Positions 1 to 11,415 of a stretch of 64,000 nt of DNA are shown here, one piece after another; position 1 is the first letter of the stretch, and every line of letters starts with the position of its first letter. The DNA comes from Branchiostoma floridae (Eukaryota; Chordata; Leptocardii; Amphioxiformes; Branchiostomatidae), in NCBI RefSeq assembly GCF_000003815.2, contig NC_049981.1, positions 9,341,828 through 9,405,827 on the forward strand. Direction: 5' to 3'. The notes under the pieces are model-generated. The model did no database searches. It saw only the letters and a list, made by a program, of their open reading frames with translations, and was not told the origin of the DNA. The position numbers and the translations under genes were made by a program.

Positions 1-1800
1 CAGAGGCAAGACAACATCATGATGACAACCGTCTTCAGCGGCACAACACCCGTCCAACAAAACGTAAAGGTTACGGAAAGGATCATCAAACCAAAGGACA
101 AGAACAGTCTGCCGGATGGTATCAATCCAGCAAGTGATGACAAACCGCGATGGAATGCCGTGATTACCGCTGCCTACATCACAGCACCTGTCCAGAAGAA
201 CACGAGGATCACGGCAAGGATGAGCGAACCCACCGACAAGAACACCAAGCAGGGCGGCACCACTCCAGCTGATGATGATGACCCACTGTGGAAAACCGTG
301 ATGATGATCGTTACCTTCATCGCGAGCGCAGGCCTGGTCCTGTTCTCTCTGTACAAGGCATCGGGCGCTTGTTACAGGCGCTACAAGAGGAGGCAAAATC
401 AGCATCAGTACTTGCAGGGCAACGCTGCAGGCGCTCTCGGAGGCATACCGCTGCAAAACATCCAGTCACCGCCCGCTGCACCCACGACTGGGAACCCTGT
501 ACCTCCACAGCATGCGTATGAAGATGACACTCCCATTACTCCGTATGCCGAAACGACGCGTTTGGACAATCCCGTGTATGGCGCAGACGTGACCGACCCG
601 AAAGGTGCCACATCGACCGCAAACCCTCGTCCCCTACCCACGGCCGCAGGGCGAACCAACCCCAACGCCTCATCAAGACCACGGCGCGTGGGGAAGGCCC
701 CAGATCCACCTCCACGGTTTGACAGGTCAGCCAACACCAGCGACTCTACCTACTACCCTCCAGCCACTGGGGCGACTCGTACAGAGAAGAGAAGTACCCG
801 CCGCACCTTCAAAAACTCCAACGTCTCATCCAAACCACAAGATTCGGGACTGTCGTCCAGGCCACAGCACAGAGCTGCAGCGGGGCCACAAGGCTCGGAG
901 ACAGACGGAGAAGAGGAAAGCGATGGTCCCAACATCTACCTTGACCTCAACGGCGCAACAGGCACCTCTGGTTCAGAAACGACTCAACCAAAGAAGATCC
1001 CGGGTCCACTTAAATGGACCCATACGTACGTCAACTCCAACGTCTCATCGAAACCGCAAGGTTCAGGACTGTCGTCCAGGCCACGCTGCGGAGCCACAAC
1101 GGACCCACAAGGCTCGGGGACGGACGAAGAAGAGGAGGTCGATGGTCCCAACATCTACCTTGACCTCAATGGCGTGTCCGGTTCGGAAACGACTCAACCA
1201 AAGAAGATCCCGGGTCCACTTCCGCGGACCAAGAGGCATGCCAACTCCAGCAAACGTCTCATCGCAACCAAAAGTCTCAGAGACGACTCGGAGAAGATCC
1301 CGGATCCGCTTCCACGGATCCACACGTATGTCAACTCCAACGTCTCATCACTACCTCGAGGCATGGAGACGACTCAAGCAGAGAGGATCCCGGATCCACT
1401 CCCACTGACCAAGAGGCGTGCCAACTCCAGCAAACGTCTCATTGCAACCAAAAGGTTCACAGACGACTTGGAAAAGATCCCGGATCCGCTTCCACGGATC
1501 CACACGTATGTCAACTCCAACGTCTCATCACAACCTCGAGGCATGGAGACGACTCAAGCAGAGAAGATCCCGGATCCACTCCCACGGACCAAGAGGCGTG
1601 CCAACTCCAGCAAACGTCTCATCACAGCCAAAAGTCTCAGAGACGACTCGGAGAAGATCCCGGATCCGCTTCCACGGATCCACACGTATGTCAACTCCAA
1701 CGTCTCATCACTACCTCGAGGCATGGACATGATCCAAACAGAAGAGATCCCGGATCCGCTTCCCCGGACCCACACGTACAAAAATGTACGCCAGCTCTAG
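1..1800 (+). CDS. Single-pass membrane protein with repeat-built tyrosine-motif tail (3' part of gene)
   Basis: The frame is open from base 1 to TAG at 1798-1800, so the exon begins left of the window; the first ATG is at 19. Residues are counted from that ATG. Residues 1-90 form a polar stalk made of two diverged copies of a roughly 45-residue unit (TTPVQQN... and TAPVQKN...). A hydrophobic helix at about 92-112 (TVMMIVTFIASAGLVLF) followed by YRRYKRR suggests a type I membrane anchor with a cytoplasmic carboxyl tail. The tail holds an NPVY motif near residue 180, two NIYLDLNG motifs, and four HTYVNSNVSS motifs in units that settle into an exact 180-bp period (1321, 1501, 1681). YxN is the known GRB2 SH2-binding form, NPxY binds PTB domains, and YxxL is ITAM-like. 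The ectodomain lies outside the window, so the receptor family is unknown. Signalling through the tail is inference. Confidence 0.7.
   Translation, partial: QRQDNIMMTTVFSGTTPVQQNVKVTERIIKPKDKNSLPDGINPASDDKPRWNAVITAAYITAPVQKNTRITARMSEPTDKNTKQGGTTPADDDDPLWKTVMMIVTFIASAGLVLFSLYKASGACYRRYKRRQNQHQYLQGNAAGALGGIPLQNIQSPPAAPTTGNPVPPQHAYEDDTPITPYAETTRLDNPVYGADVTDPKGATSTANPRPLPTAAGRTNPNASSRPRRVGKAPDPPPRFDRSANTSDSTYYPPATGATRTEKRSTRRTFKNSNVSSKPQDSGLSSRPQHRAAAGPQGSETDGEEESDGPNIYLDLNGATGTSGSETTQPKKIPGPLKWTHTYVNSNVSSKPQGSGLSSRPRCGATTDPQGSGTDEEEEVDGPNIYLDLNGVSGSETTQPKKIPGPLPRTKRHANSSKRLIATKSLRDDSEKIPDPLPRIHTYVNSNVSSLPRGMETTQAERIPDPLPLTKRRANSSKRLIATKRFTDDLEKIPDPLPRIHTYVNSNVSSQPRGMETTQAEKIPDPLPRTKRRANSSKRLITAKSLRDDSEKIPDPLPRIHTYVNSNVSSLPRGMDMIQTEEIPDPLPRTHTYKNVRQL
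1231..1796 (+). repeat. 180-bp in-frame tandem repeats of the cytoplasmic tail
   Basis: Units of 180 bp (60 codons) repeat about three times with few differences. Each contains KIPDPLPRIHTYVNSNVSS, a METTQAE segment and RRANSSKRLI. A looser older unit precedes them at about 780-1230. The period is a multiple of three, so copy number can change without breaking the frame. Confidence 0.85.
1774..1800 (+). other. 10-bp insertion that frameshifts the repeat into a stop
   Basis: Compared with the other units, CACACGTAC is followed by ten extra bases (AAAAATGTAC). Removing them in an alignment restores similarity to the TYVNSNVSS block, which continues after the present stop. The TAG at 1798 therefore appears to be a secondary end of a once longer tail. 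Confidence 0.6.
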
Positions 1801-1851
1801 TGTCTCGCCACAACCATTAGACAACTCATTGAAAAAAAAAAGAGATCCCGG

Positions 1852-2989
1852 TGTGACAGCGATCTCGCCCCCCCCCCGTGATCTCGCCCCCCCCCCCGGG
1901 GGCGAAATCACTAGCGATCTCGCCCTCCCCGGCTAGTGATCTCGCCCCCCTACCTCGCCCCCCTTTAGCGATTTCGCCCCCCCCCCAAAAAAAAAACGGG
2001 TTTACAAGACATTTTAGAAGTTGATTGGTATAAATCACAAAATGCAGTTTCAGAATGATATAAGTACACGAGTTTGATACATAACTCCATTCATAGTATC
2101 AATATCAACGTAATTACATGGTAATAAGATAGTTGAACTTGTTTCAGACAAGGAGGGTTGGGTCCCTTGTATTCCCATTATTGCATATACCTGAGTCTTG
2201 ACATAAGATGTATTTCATTGTATTCACCTGTCCTCAAGCAACCTATATATCTCCAATATGAAGTCTCTACCATGAAGTGACCACAAAAGAACTATGTAAT
2301 GTCTTTATTGATTATGCAAATATTAGGTATTAATTAGAATAACGCACATTTTGGTATATGCACCTGGCCAAGGGATATCTTCACCTCCAACATGACTGTT
2401 TTTTCTAGTATTTAGGAACTGATGCATTTACCCGTGTTTCTTAAGTCTGGTACTTTACCAGTGTTTGTGTAGCATTTAGCAACAGCTATATCAACTTGCG
2501 CGTAGATAGTGTTTATAATGAGAAACTATTATTCACGTGTGTTTTTGTTAGTGCTTTGGAAATGTTTCCAGCACAAGAAAGAAAACACTGTGACAAATTG
2601 AAAACATATAGCTGACGTATTCCGTACCATAGACGGTGTTGATTTATACGTTCGCAGTAGCACTGTTTTTATGCCACCTCAGCTGAAAAAATGTCTTTTT
2701 CATTTCAATGTCATGTTTGCACCGAACAATATAGAATCGACTTTCGAGGTATGACATCTTACGGTACGGTAAAAAGGTGCCATATAGGTACCAGGTAACA
2801 CACCATATACGTTACTCCCCAGGTGCAGTATAGCACCAGGTAGCGCACCTGTAATATGTAGTATGTAGTAACCAGCTGCTCTTGGGGGGGGGGGCGAAAA
2901 CGCTAAAGGGGGGCGAAAACGCTTGTGATCTCGCCCCCGGGGGGGGGGGGCGGAACGAAATCCCTGGGGGGGGCGAAATCCCTTTCACA
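1852..2989. mobile_element. Non-autonomous DNA transposon, Ginger1-like, CCGG target duplication
   Basis: The ends are inverted repeats: TGTGACAGCGATCTCGCC at 1852 and the complement of GGCGAAATCCCTTTCACA ending at 2989. CCGG lies directly outside each end (1848-1851 and 2990-2993). Sequence outside the element joins cleanly into another copy of the coding repeat, which proves an insertion. Both ends carry runs of C or G with repeated GATCTCGCCC blocks. The 1138-bp interior has no transposase frame. TGT...ACA ends with 4-bp CCGG duplications are what I recall for Ginger1 elements; the family name is inference. Confidence 0.7.
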
Positions 2990-3320
2990 CCGGACCCCTT
3001 CCACTGGTCCACATGTACATCAACTCTAACGTTTCATCACAACCACAGGGCATGGAGACAATTCAAATGGAAGAGATCCCGGATCCACTGCCACTCTCAA
3101 GAAATTCCACTCTTTATGGTCTACAACAAAGATGAGAGAGCTAACCTTGCACGGAACAGGACTATGATTATGGACAATGATTCTGATTTGACGTATTGGA
3201 CTGTATATAGTATTATATTACTTAATATAAATGTTGTCTGTATGTTCCTATGTGATGGTTGGAAAGATGTGCTAATACATGTGAGAAGAGCTATTCTGGA
3301 AAATAAACAGTGATATTATT
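2990..3320 (+). other. Displaced 3' copy of the tail repeat and possible 3' UTR
   Basis: After the transposon, 2992-3110 matches the tail repeat (CACATGTACATCAACTC, GGCATGGAGACA, GAAGAGATCCCGGATCC). In the repeat frame it runs to a TGA near 3135. An AATAAA lies near 3302, followed by AT-rich sequence, so this is probably transcribed 3' UTR of the membrane-protein gene. Confidence 0.5.
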
Positions 3321-4300
3321 GTTAAGCATCTTGAAAATAAGAGCAAAATAACAAATTGATGAATTGTATGTCAGGAATTCAATGATGATTCTGTGGTAAA
3401 AAAAGAGCAATAATTGTTAGGCGAGCCTATCTGAAATTTAACATTATGTATTTGCTTCCAATTATAGTGTTACATGTACATTCAACGTTCTGTGAAAGTT
3501 GTAATTTCTGTGAATATATGAATGAACGTTGTTTAATTGTTGAAACATCTACTGTGAACATATTTTGTTTGCTCTCCTTCAGGTTTTCTAAAAACAGCAG
3601 TTTATGATTATATAAAAGTTTGCTCTATACAATGTCATGTACATTGTCAGTATCACTGGTCAGTAAAATTGATTGAATCGTTTGAATTGTGGCTCCTAGT
3701 TTTATTTGATTGGTGACTTCTTGTTAATTCCTTAAGTTTACAACCCTGAGCATCACTTACTATAGATTTTATCTCACTGGACAGTGGTATGTTGACATTG
3801 TTACTGTTCTAAATTGAATTTGTGTTACCTTTATAATGAGAATATAATGCAAAATGTAAAAGTATATGATACGTGAATGAAAAGACAACAAAACACAAAA
3901 AGCGTAAAAAGATTGATGAAATTCATTGAGCGGTCACAGATGACACCGCAGATGTAAAGCAGCTTTAGTGACATACACGCTTAAAGAACCTCTGACAAAG
4001 GTCAAGGTTGATTTCGGGCCCCCAGGTGTGCAGCAGAACTTCCATTTTTTTAATCCTTTCCCTTAATAATGCTGTGGTCTTAATTCTTTTTTAAATGGCA
4101 GATAGCTTGTGATATAAGGAAGAAGTGGTTTAGGTTTTTTCCTAGCATCTTACTTTGGAACTGCAGGGATGTATGCTTTTATTGTTTCATTATTATATTA
4201 TATTTTTTGTTGTGAGCCCTTAAAGCCCATTGAGGTTAAGCTATACGATTTATTAAGGTTTTAATTCATTCATCAAAATGATAAAAGATCACTCGGCAAG
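3321..4300. other. AT-rich intergenic sequence, no gene seen
   Basis: No frame with coding character, no splice-flanked open stretch and no clear repeat ends were found here. It is plain AT-rich sequence between the membrane-protein gene and the AP4E1-derived duplication. Confidence 0.5.
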
Positions 4301-4960
4301 AAAGCAATGTCGATTCTTTGAACAGTTTTATTTTAAAATCTAATTTAGGTTGAATTAGCTATTTACAAGACTAGCCTTGAAAATTTCATTTCAAGACATA
4401 CCACACAACGAATTCAATAGTAAGTGGTTATATATTGACTGTCCAAGTCTCATAGTTCTGTGCCTATAGTTGGTAATATTGGTATTCTAGGCAGGCTTTT
4501 ATAATCAGCTCATGTTGATTTCATTGTATGGATAACATCCTCTGGGCACACCAAAACTGATGCAAACGCGCACAAATAAGTTAAGCCCAAAAAGTTACCT
4601 TCATTATAAAATCTAAGTTATAAGAAAACTTTTCTTTGACTTTACAAGACTTTGCTCATTAGTATACGTTTTCCAATATCTTTTTGCAATCTATGATATG
4701 AAGATTTGATCGTTTAAAAGGTTCTTTGAATGTATGATTTATAGGCTATAGAAATTTGGGGATACAATACGATATTTGAGTCATCTGAAGATAGCAGCAC
4801 ATTCCCTAGCTATACATTCAGTGAAGAGCTGGCTGTTGAATTTTACCCACAGTTCCACGGTGCTAGTGTTGACCTTGGTGGTGACCTTGACATGGAGGAG
4901 ACAGAGGCCCTGCTGCAGGAGGGTTCCGCTGGCTATGGCCTCATTACCTAAACAAACAAA
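4300..4960 (-). pseudogene. Duplicated last exon and 3' UTR of AP4E1
   Basis: 4781-4947 on the minus strand repeats the final AP4E1 exon (53798-53964) almost residue for residue: NEAIASGTLLQQGLCLLHVK through AAIFR and a stop, with the same acceptor at 4948-4949 next to (TTTG)n. The flanking 3' UTR is also similar, including the AATAAA context near 4325. The rest of the gene is missing, so this is a partial segmental copy. It might serve as an alternative last exon only if a partner gene spliced into it, and none is evident. Confidence 0.75.
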
Positions 4961-5083
4961 CAAACATGGATACAGCTGTACTGTATCATATACCTTGTAA
5001 TATGCTTCAAGACCTACCACATCAGGTTTGTACTGAATAAGTTACAAGATGCATATCCGCACAGATTTAATTTATACACTCAC

Positions 5084-5361
5084 ACTGGAAAGGATCTTAT
5101 CAATAAGTGTATTGTAAACTTCCTGTGACTTTGCTATCTTCTTGTGTCTTTGGAACTTCTCTGCTTGTGACGCTTTGTATTGCCGTAAGTGGCTGGGCAT
5201 ATCCCTCTGTCCATTCACTGTTTGGTAATCGTTGTCTTGCTTGCATTGCTTGTGAAGTTGTGTACGAAGAGAGTGTTCTTTGCTTGCAAAGAGTTGCCTC
5301 TGTGAATTTTGGGGATTAGTGTGTATCTGTGCTTGTACAGAAGCATCTAATTGCACTGCTT
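5084..5361 (-). CDS. Possible orphan exon, Gln/Lys-rich helical segment
   Basis: On the minus strand a splice-flanked frame runs from TTCACTAG acceptor (exon starts 5361) to TCCAGT followed by GTGAGT (ends 5084), 92 complete codons. The peptide is polar and helix-prone (HLRQYKASQAEKFQRHKK, LIDKILSS). I recognise no family. It lies between the two copied AP4E1 pieces but has no counterpart in the intact AP4E1 locus. It may be an exon of an unseen gene or chance. Confidence 0.3.
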
Positions 5362-5799
5362 CTAGTGAATTGGTTTTATTTTACCAAGGAGGTTAAAGAT
5401 TTAACCTCCTTGATTTTACTCAAGTTTTGAATGGTAGTTTACTTTAAATGTATGTTTAAGTTGGTGGACTTGTTTGGCAGGCGGGTTCATAACCCGGCGT
5501 TTCTCGGCGTGACGTTGTCACCCTGCCTTGGAGGCAAGTTTTCACCCTTTTCCACGAAATATTCTGTTTCGGTAATTTTTTTTCGAAAGATGAGTCTCCG
5601 GGTTGAGTCTCAAGTTTTGAAGTCGCTTTACTCCTAAAACAAAAGGGGGCTCTTTGACATGCTCAAAAATCTCCATTTAATGTCAAATGCAAGGTATGTC
5701 CCTACACAGAGCTTCGAGTCGAGTGCACTAGTTAGGAAATTGGTGTCAAGTACTTTTCCAATTATAGCACACCCTTTTAGTATATTCAATAGTAATGGT

Positions 5800-6330
5800 T
5801 GATCAAAATAATCTTACCTATGATATCTACAGGATGGATCCCAAGACTGCCTCGTAACATGTCCATGATGACTGCTACTTTAGTGACATTTCAGGGACGT
5901 TTAATATGTACACGGGGCCAAATACAACGGCCATACATAGTCATCAAGATGACTGTTCCAAAAACTGTCTAACCCTGAGTTTTGACAGAGAAGACACTTA
6001 TAATGTACATTATTTACAGAGTGAGCCTGTAAAACTGTACATTATAAGTGTCTTCTCTGTCATGACAGTGAAAGAGTAGCTCTTCAGGGAGATCAACTGT
6101 TTCGATATTACTTTCACTTTCACTTGTTCAATCCAACGGTAAAATATCACTCTTCAACAAAATATTGTCGATGTTTCAGATTTTATTTACCTATTTTCAA
6201 GGCTAGCCAAACTGCATATCATAACAGATTTTGAGACTTACATCTTACAATGAGTTATCGGTACATCTTTAGTGGTTATTTGGTGACTTACCCAATCTGG
6301 GACAGTACAGGAAACTCAGCTTAATCACAA
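5800..6330 (-). pseudogene. Second AP4E1-derived fragment (truncated penultimate exon plus 3' UTR-like sequence)
   Basis: 5818-5895 matches AP4E1 exon 54357-54511, including its donor, but breaks off partway and continues into sequence resembling the intron near 54893 (GGCCAAATACAACGGCC). 6160-6250 again resembles the AP4E1 3' UTR at 53480-53590. The copied blocks are rearranged relative to the source, so no intact frame remains. Confidence 0.65.
5983..6062. repeat. Hairpin with 26-bp arms
   Basis: GACAGAGAAGACACTTATAA at 5983 is matched by its complement ending at 6062, with a loop of about 28 bases. It lies inside the duplicated AP4E1 region and looks like a small foldback insertion. Confidence 0.7.
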
Positions 6331-7380
6331 GGTAGTACTGGTGCACCCTTATACATCCTCCCGTTTCATTTGGAGCCGTCTTCGACGACGTAATTACAAA
6401 CATAATCAATAGTGGCACAAAACTTACAAAACTTTAGAACAAATCGGAATGATTTACGTGTTATTGCGGGTTATAAAATCGACGCTCATCAACTACTGTA
6501 ACAATACAAGAATACTATCGTTACTTAATATACATGGACAAGTTGCAACTTTTTTCAATGAAACATTTTGCGTTCTCAGATCTAAAAGATTCACAGTTTG
6601 TTCATATCTTTAAGTCCAACGTCAGGTCATGACTTTTCTCTTCTGTTCCTTTTCGTGTTTTTTCTCTCGATCCTCTCGACTCGTCCCCAGGCCTGTCTTC
6701 ATACTGCACACAGGTCCCGAACTTGCGATGATCCTTCCGATAGCATGTTCCGGGGCCCTGTCGGATGTACCGCCGGTGTTGAACACTTTTGCGCTGTAGA
6801 AGTCCTGGTTGAAGTTCATTTGCGAGCCGTTTTCCGGAAGAAGCAGGTGACGTTACACGGTTGGGGTCCCAAAGTGACGTGAAGTCCTACCATCCTCACA
6901 GTGTCTGTATGGGGAAGAAGGACGAAAACACACAACGCAACATGTACAGTCCGACCGCCTTAACCAAGAAGATTAAAATACTTGCTCTAACTTACGTTTC
7001 ACTTCGTTTCCTAACTTCAGATGACCAAGCGCATATCTCGCTTCATGTTCCTGGTGGTCTCTACTAACTTAAACCAGCATACACAAGCTTATCTTATATC
7101 ACATTTCGCAAGACAACCAACCAGTTCATCTATCTAACTACGGTGAAATCGTTCCCATCTGAATAAAATTCAGTCCCCGAAGTCTGGGTTTCCAAGAGAA
7201 CGAATTACCGACCCCCACCAACTCACTTCTGAAACCTTGAACTGGCTGGAAATCTGAATGATTCATGTTGTAGTTATTATGTTCAAATCTCGTCTTAATG
7301 GTCTTATCCGCTAGATGCGGGGTGTAGGAATCCGTTTGCACGCTGCCGAAGTGATTTCAAAGCCATAGTCGGACTTGCTT
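6331..7380. other. Unassigned sequence, possibly decayed retroelement
   Basis: No convincing coding frame. It abuts the Gypsy pol remnant on its downstream (lower-coordinate) side for that element and could be LTR or untranslated retroelement sequence, but I cannot define LTR ends. Confidence 0.3.
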
Positions 7381-7386
7381 CTATTT

Positions 7387-8290
7387 TTATTTGCCAGTTT
7401 CTATGCCTATCGATTGGTACACTGCTGGGGCAGGTATAGCTTCTGTCGGTCCGTGCGGCGGAATATCAGTATTGTCAACCGGGAAATTTACGATCGGATC
7501 TGTGGCTACATTTACTGGTGCTACAGATTCGGCCACGAATAAGACTTGTATTTCCTGATCTTCAATATCTTTGTTACTGTCTTTATGGTTACCTTCAGTA
7601 TCATTTATCTTGTCTACAGAGAGTTCATTAGTCGGTGGGTCATGCCTACCTCTACGGTTAACTTCCAGATGGGCAAACGTGCACCGGGTTAACATGTCAC
7701 GGTGTAAGGTTCTTGTAGGGTTATCTCCCCTTCAGGCGTAACCTCATATACAGGAATATCATCATTTGGCTGAATTTCAATGACGTGTACGGAGCGCAAG
7801 ATCAACAGGTAGTCGTGCAGGTCGGCTAAACATTAGGAAATACGGAGAGTACCCTGTAGTGCTATGCACGATGTTATTGTTCGAGTGGACTAACTCAGGT
7901 AGATATTCTGTCCATCTCCTTTTGTTAGGAGGTCAAAGTTCCTAACATATTTGAAAAATTCTATTAAATATTGCCATTACCGATTCCAGTCGGGATGATA
8001 AGGAGTTATTGTTCTAGATTGTACATCTCGCTGATGGTAGCTGACTGAAAGTTAGGGCTCTGATTTGAATGTAGCTTTCTAGGAAACCGTATGGCATGAT
8101 GAAATGTCTCCACAATGCCTTGGCAGTCATGATCATTGTTTGGTATTTGGCAGCAACTGTTTCACTAAAGTTAGTGAAGTGATCCGTTATCTATAAGTTG
8201 TTCTCATGACCACTACTGTTCACTTTTTCAACTTTCAACCTTCTGAGTGATACTGGGAAAACTATATGTGGCGCTATTTCTGCAAAGGTT
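7387..8290 (-). mobile_element. Ty3/Gypsy-type pol remnant (integrase carboxyl part)
   Basis: Minus-strand reading in broken frames shows the integrase signature [16 protein letters not shown] near 7880-7930 and then a [11 protein letters not shown]-like block, both typical of Ty3/Gypsy integrase ends. Downstream, PVYEVTPEGE and a THRDML-like stretch continue into an open 102-codon frame at 7387-7695. Several stops and frameshifts break it, so it is a fossil. Ends and LTRs are not resolved. Confidence 0.6.
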
Positions 8291-8530
8291 CCCGTCTGGA
8301 CATGAAAGGTTTAAGTTTCCAGTACTGAATATAGCTTGCAGAATATCGGGAGCAATTTTTAAGATATTTTTTCTATGTTGATTTCTGTAATGAACAACCC
8401 CTCACAGTCACAGTTTGCTTGTTAGGTACTATTTCTATCATGGTGACATGAATCCCATTTAGAAAAGTTGCATTGTGCCTTTAGCATGACATGAATAAAA
8501 CTGATACATATGCTGCCAGGGCAAGCCAAG

Positions 8531-11415
8531 CTAGGGTGACATTTGCTGTGCATTACGTGACATGTGACCTCTGTGATCAATCCAAACCCTCAGTTGCCCG
8601 ATCTTCACAATCATCAAATCTTTTTCTTTCTTCAAACCCTTCCAATGTTGTTCCTGTCCCCATACATCCTCCCCACCTGAATCCATAGCTTCATCCTCAC
8701 AAGCCTTGTTACCGTCATACAGGAGGTCATCCGACAACCGGTAAGCCTTGGCCCTCATTGTTCTTATAAAGTCTCTGACCCCTTCAGCACTGAACCTGTT
8801 ACTACTAAGCCAAACAATTTCTACAGATGTACTAGCCTTCAGCCATGCAGCTATGGTGGGGAGGGTTTTGTCAGTGATGATATTTCCCGGAATGTATACA
8901 TGGGTCAGGATGGGAAGGTTGATAAGAGCTTCTATCATTTCTACAACATCTGACAGTCTGTTAAAACCAAGGTCCACCTTCCTCAGGTTTTTACACGAAC
9001 TAAGGAATATCGACAGACCAGGCCCTGCTATATAGTCAATATCGTTGTGACTGATATTTATCTCCTCCAAGTTGGGGAGGGAAGGTAGAACATATCCCAT
9101 CTCAGACAACTTGTTACAACTAAGGTTCACCTTCTTCAACTTCTGACATAAACCGAAAACTTCAGCAAGACCGAGCATTGCGTCATCATTGATAACATTG
9201 TGACTAAGATCTATCTCCTCCAAGTAGGGAAGGAAAGGTAATAGGTTTAGGCGACAACACAGCTTGTTATGACTGAGGTTCAGTTTATTCAGGTTCTGAC
9301 ATGAACGAAGGCCTTCGGCAAGACCAGGCGTTGTCATACAACTAATGACATTGTGACTGAGATTTATCTCTTCCAAGCTGGGAAGGGGAAGTATAAAATC
9401 TCCTATGGTATTAAGCAACTTATTACAACTAAGGTTCAACCTCTTCAGGTTCCGACACGCACCAAGACATTTAGCAAGACCAGGCGCTGCATTATCACAA
9501 AAACTGTTGTGACTGAGATCTATTTCTTCCAAGTTGGGGAGGGGAGGTAAGAAGTTTATAGATAACTTGTTGTAACTAAGGTCCACTTTCTTAAGGTTCT
9601 GACACGAGCCAAAGAATTTCGCAAGACCAGGCACTGTTTCATCAGTAATTGCATTATGACTGAGATCTATCTCCTCCAAGAAGGGTAGTGGAGGTAAGAA
9701 ATCTTCCCTGATAGAAAAATTGTTGTAACTAAGGTCCACTTTCTTCAGGTTCTGACACGAGCCAAAGAATTTCGCAAGACCAGGCACTGCTTCATCAGTA
9801 ATTGCATTATGACTGAGATCTATCTCCTCCAAGCAGGGGAGGGGAGGTAAGAAATCTTTTCTAACAGATGGTTTCTTCCAACTAACCGTCATCCTCTTTA
9901 AGTTTTGGCATGCAGCAAGACCTTTGACAAGATCAGGAACTGTGGCATCACTAATTTCATCGTAGCTGGGATCTATCTCCTCCGAGCTGGGAAGCTGAAG
10001 AAGGAAGACTCCATCACCAGGACAACTATTTATTACTTCATTCATGTTCCGAGTTGAATCTGGATATTTTGCAAGATCACGCCCTTCCTCCCCACCAACG
10101 TGGTCGTGTCTGAGGTCTGATTTTGGTTTTTCTCTTACACTCTTCGTTAACGATGTACTATTGCCGCGTACAGCTAAAGTGTTGAGTGACGGAGTGAACA
10201 GAAGATATGGGACAATTTCAGAGAAAGCTGTAGTATCAATTTCTGTCTTTTGAATACTGAGCACGCGCAGTGAAGGACAGTACAGAAGACACCTCTGTAT
10301 GTCATCAACTAGTAAGCCTCTGTCACATCTTGTGAAGTACAAGATTTGATGCATCAGATCTATTTGTTCCATCTGGACATCAGCATTGCCGTACTTTGTT
10401 TGGAAAAGCGGTATGTAACTTAAACAGCGCATTTCATCGGGGGGACTGATGTTTATGGCAACTCCGTGTTTGCCGATTGGATACAGTTTGACTAGGTTCT
10501 TACATGTCATTATGTTTGGAAGCGTTATCTCCGTTATTGATGGTGTCTTTGACATGAAAAGTGTCAGGCTGTGGAGTCCATGGAAGGAGATTTCTGGGAG
10601 GGGACGCAAATCTAGTGCTTTCTCTGGAAACAAGACTTCTACCACAGGTGCCAATACATCTAATTGTTTTGATTCCACAGCTGTAGTTACAACATGTAAT
10701 AAATTATTGAATTCCCCAGGTTCCTTATCTGATTGAAGGAGTGAACTAACAAACTGAATTAGCTGCTTTTTGTGACACTGTGATTGGCCCAGCAGATGGG
10801 CAACACAGTAACAACTGAGAGGAAGACTAGTAACAACTGAGAGCAAATTTCTGACTTGGTTCTCATGATCAGCGGTAGTTTTAAGGATTTGCGATATCCA
10901 CTTTGCAATGAGGAATTGTCGTATGCTGTCGTGAACAAACCGGAAAGAACCACTGCAGTCAGGTGCAGAGAATGTTGGTTGTAACAACCCAAGACTAGAC
11001 TGTTGAATATCAGCCCACTCCAGCTGGCTTTGACCTACAAGATACTGATGGTTGTTTGCCTCATTGGTATACGCTATCTTTCCCAATACTAGGCTTTGAC
11101 TTTCATAGATAGTCTCGAAATCGGTATACATGCCTTTCTTATGGCAAACCTGCTTTGTACATACTTTTGTAACAAATTCTACAAAAGTTGATAATGTACC
11201 AGGAAAGCTTTGATACTGTTTCCAGTATTCACACAAGTAAGGGTGGAAAAACCTGTCCCTGATGAGATGCTTTACAAGTAAGCTACTTGGCCAGCTCTGC
11301 TGGATAGCCCTCGTTGTGTCTTTATCAGTCTTGAAGAAGTCTTTGACACAGTTATCCCAGGCCAAAGCGTCTTCACCAGTTGGACACATTGACTGGCCGA
11401 TAGTGCTGCTGTCTG
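8531..11415 (-). CDS. Exon 10: NLR post-NACHT region and leucine-rich repeats
   Basis: The acceptor TTTATTTCACTAG at 11416-11417 has a strong pyrimidine tract and gives the required phase. A longer frame starts at 11476, but that part is intron-like. The first 175 codons resemble the end of an NLR ATPase module: VKDFF...LLVKHL, YLCEYWKQY, then FRFVHDSIRQFLIAKW, equal to the usual Phe-x-His-x-x-x-x-x-Phe-Leu-Ala pattern. From about residue 1330 come some eleven to twelve half-repeats alternating EEIDLSHNAITD and LKKVDLSYNKLS, RNase-inhibitor-type LRRs. The stop is at 8531-8533. No AATAAA was seen just after it. Confidence 0.8.

Noticed and set aside
605-1408. 267-codon overlapping frame in the receptor tail (HRPQTLVPYPRP...)
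   Set aside because: It is the shadow of the repeat in another frame; composition is Arg/Pro/Thr noise and it is broken by frame changes between units.
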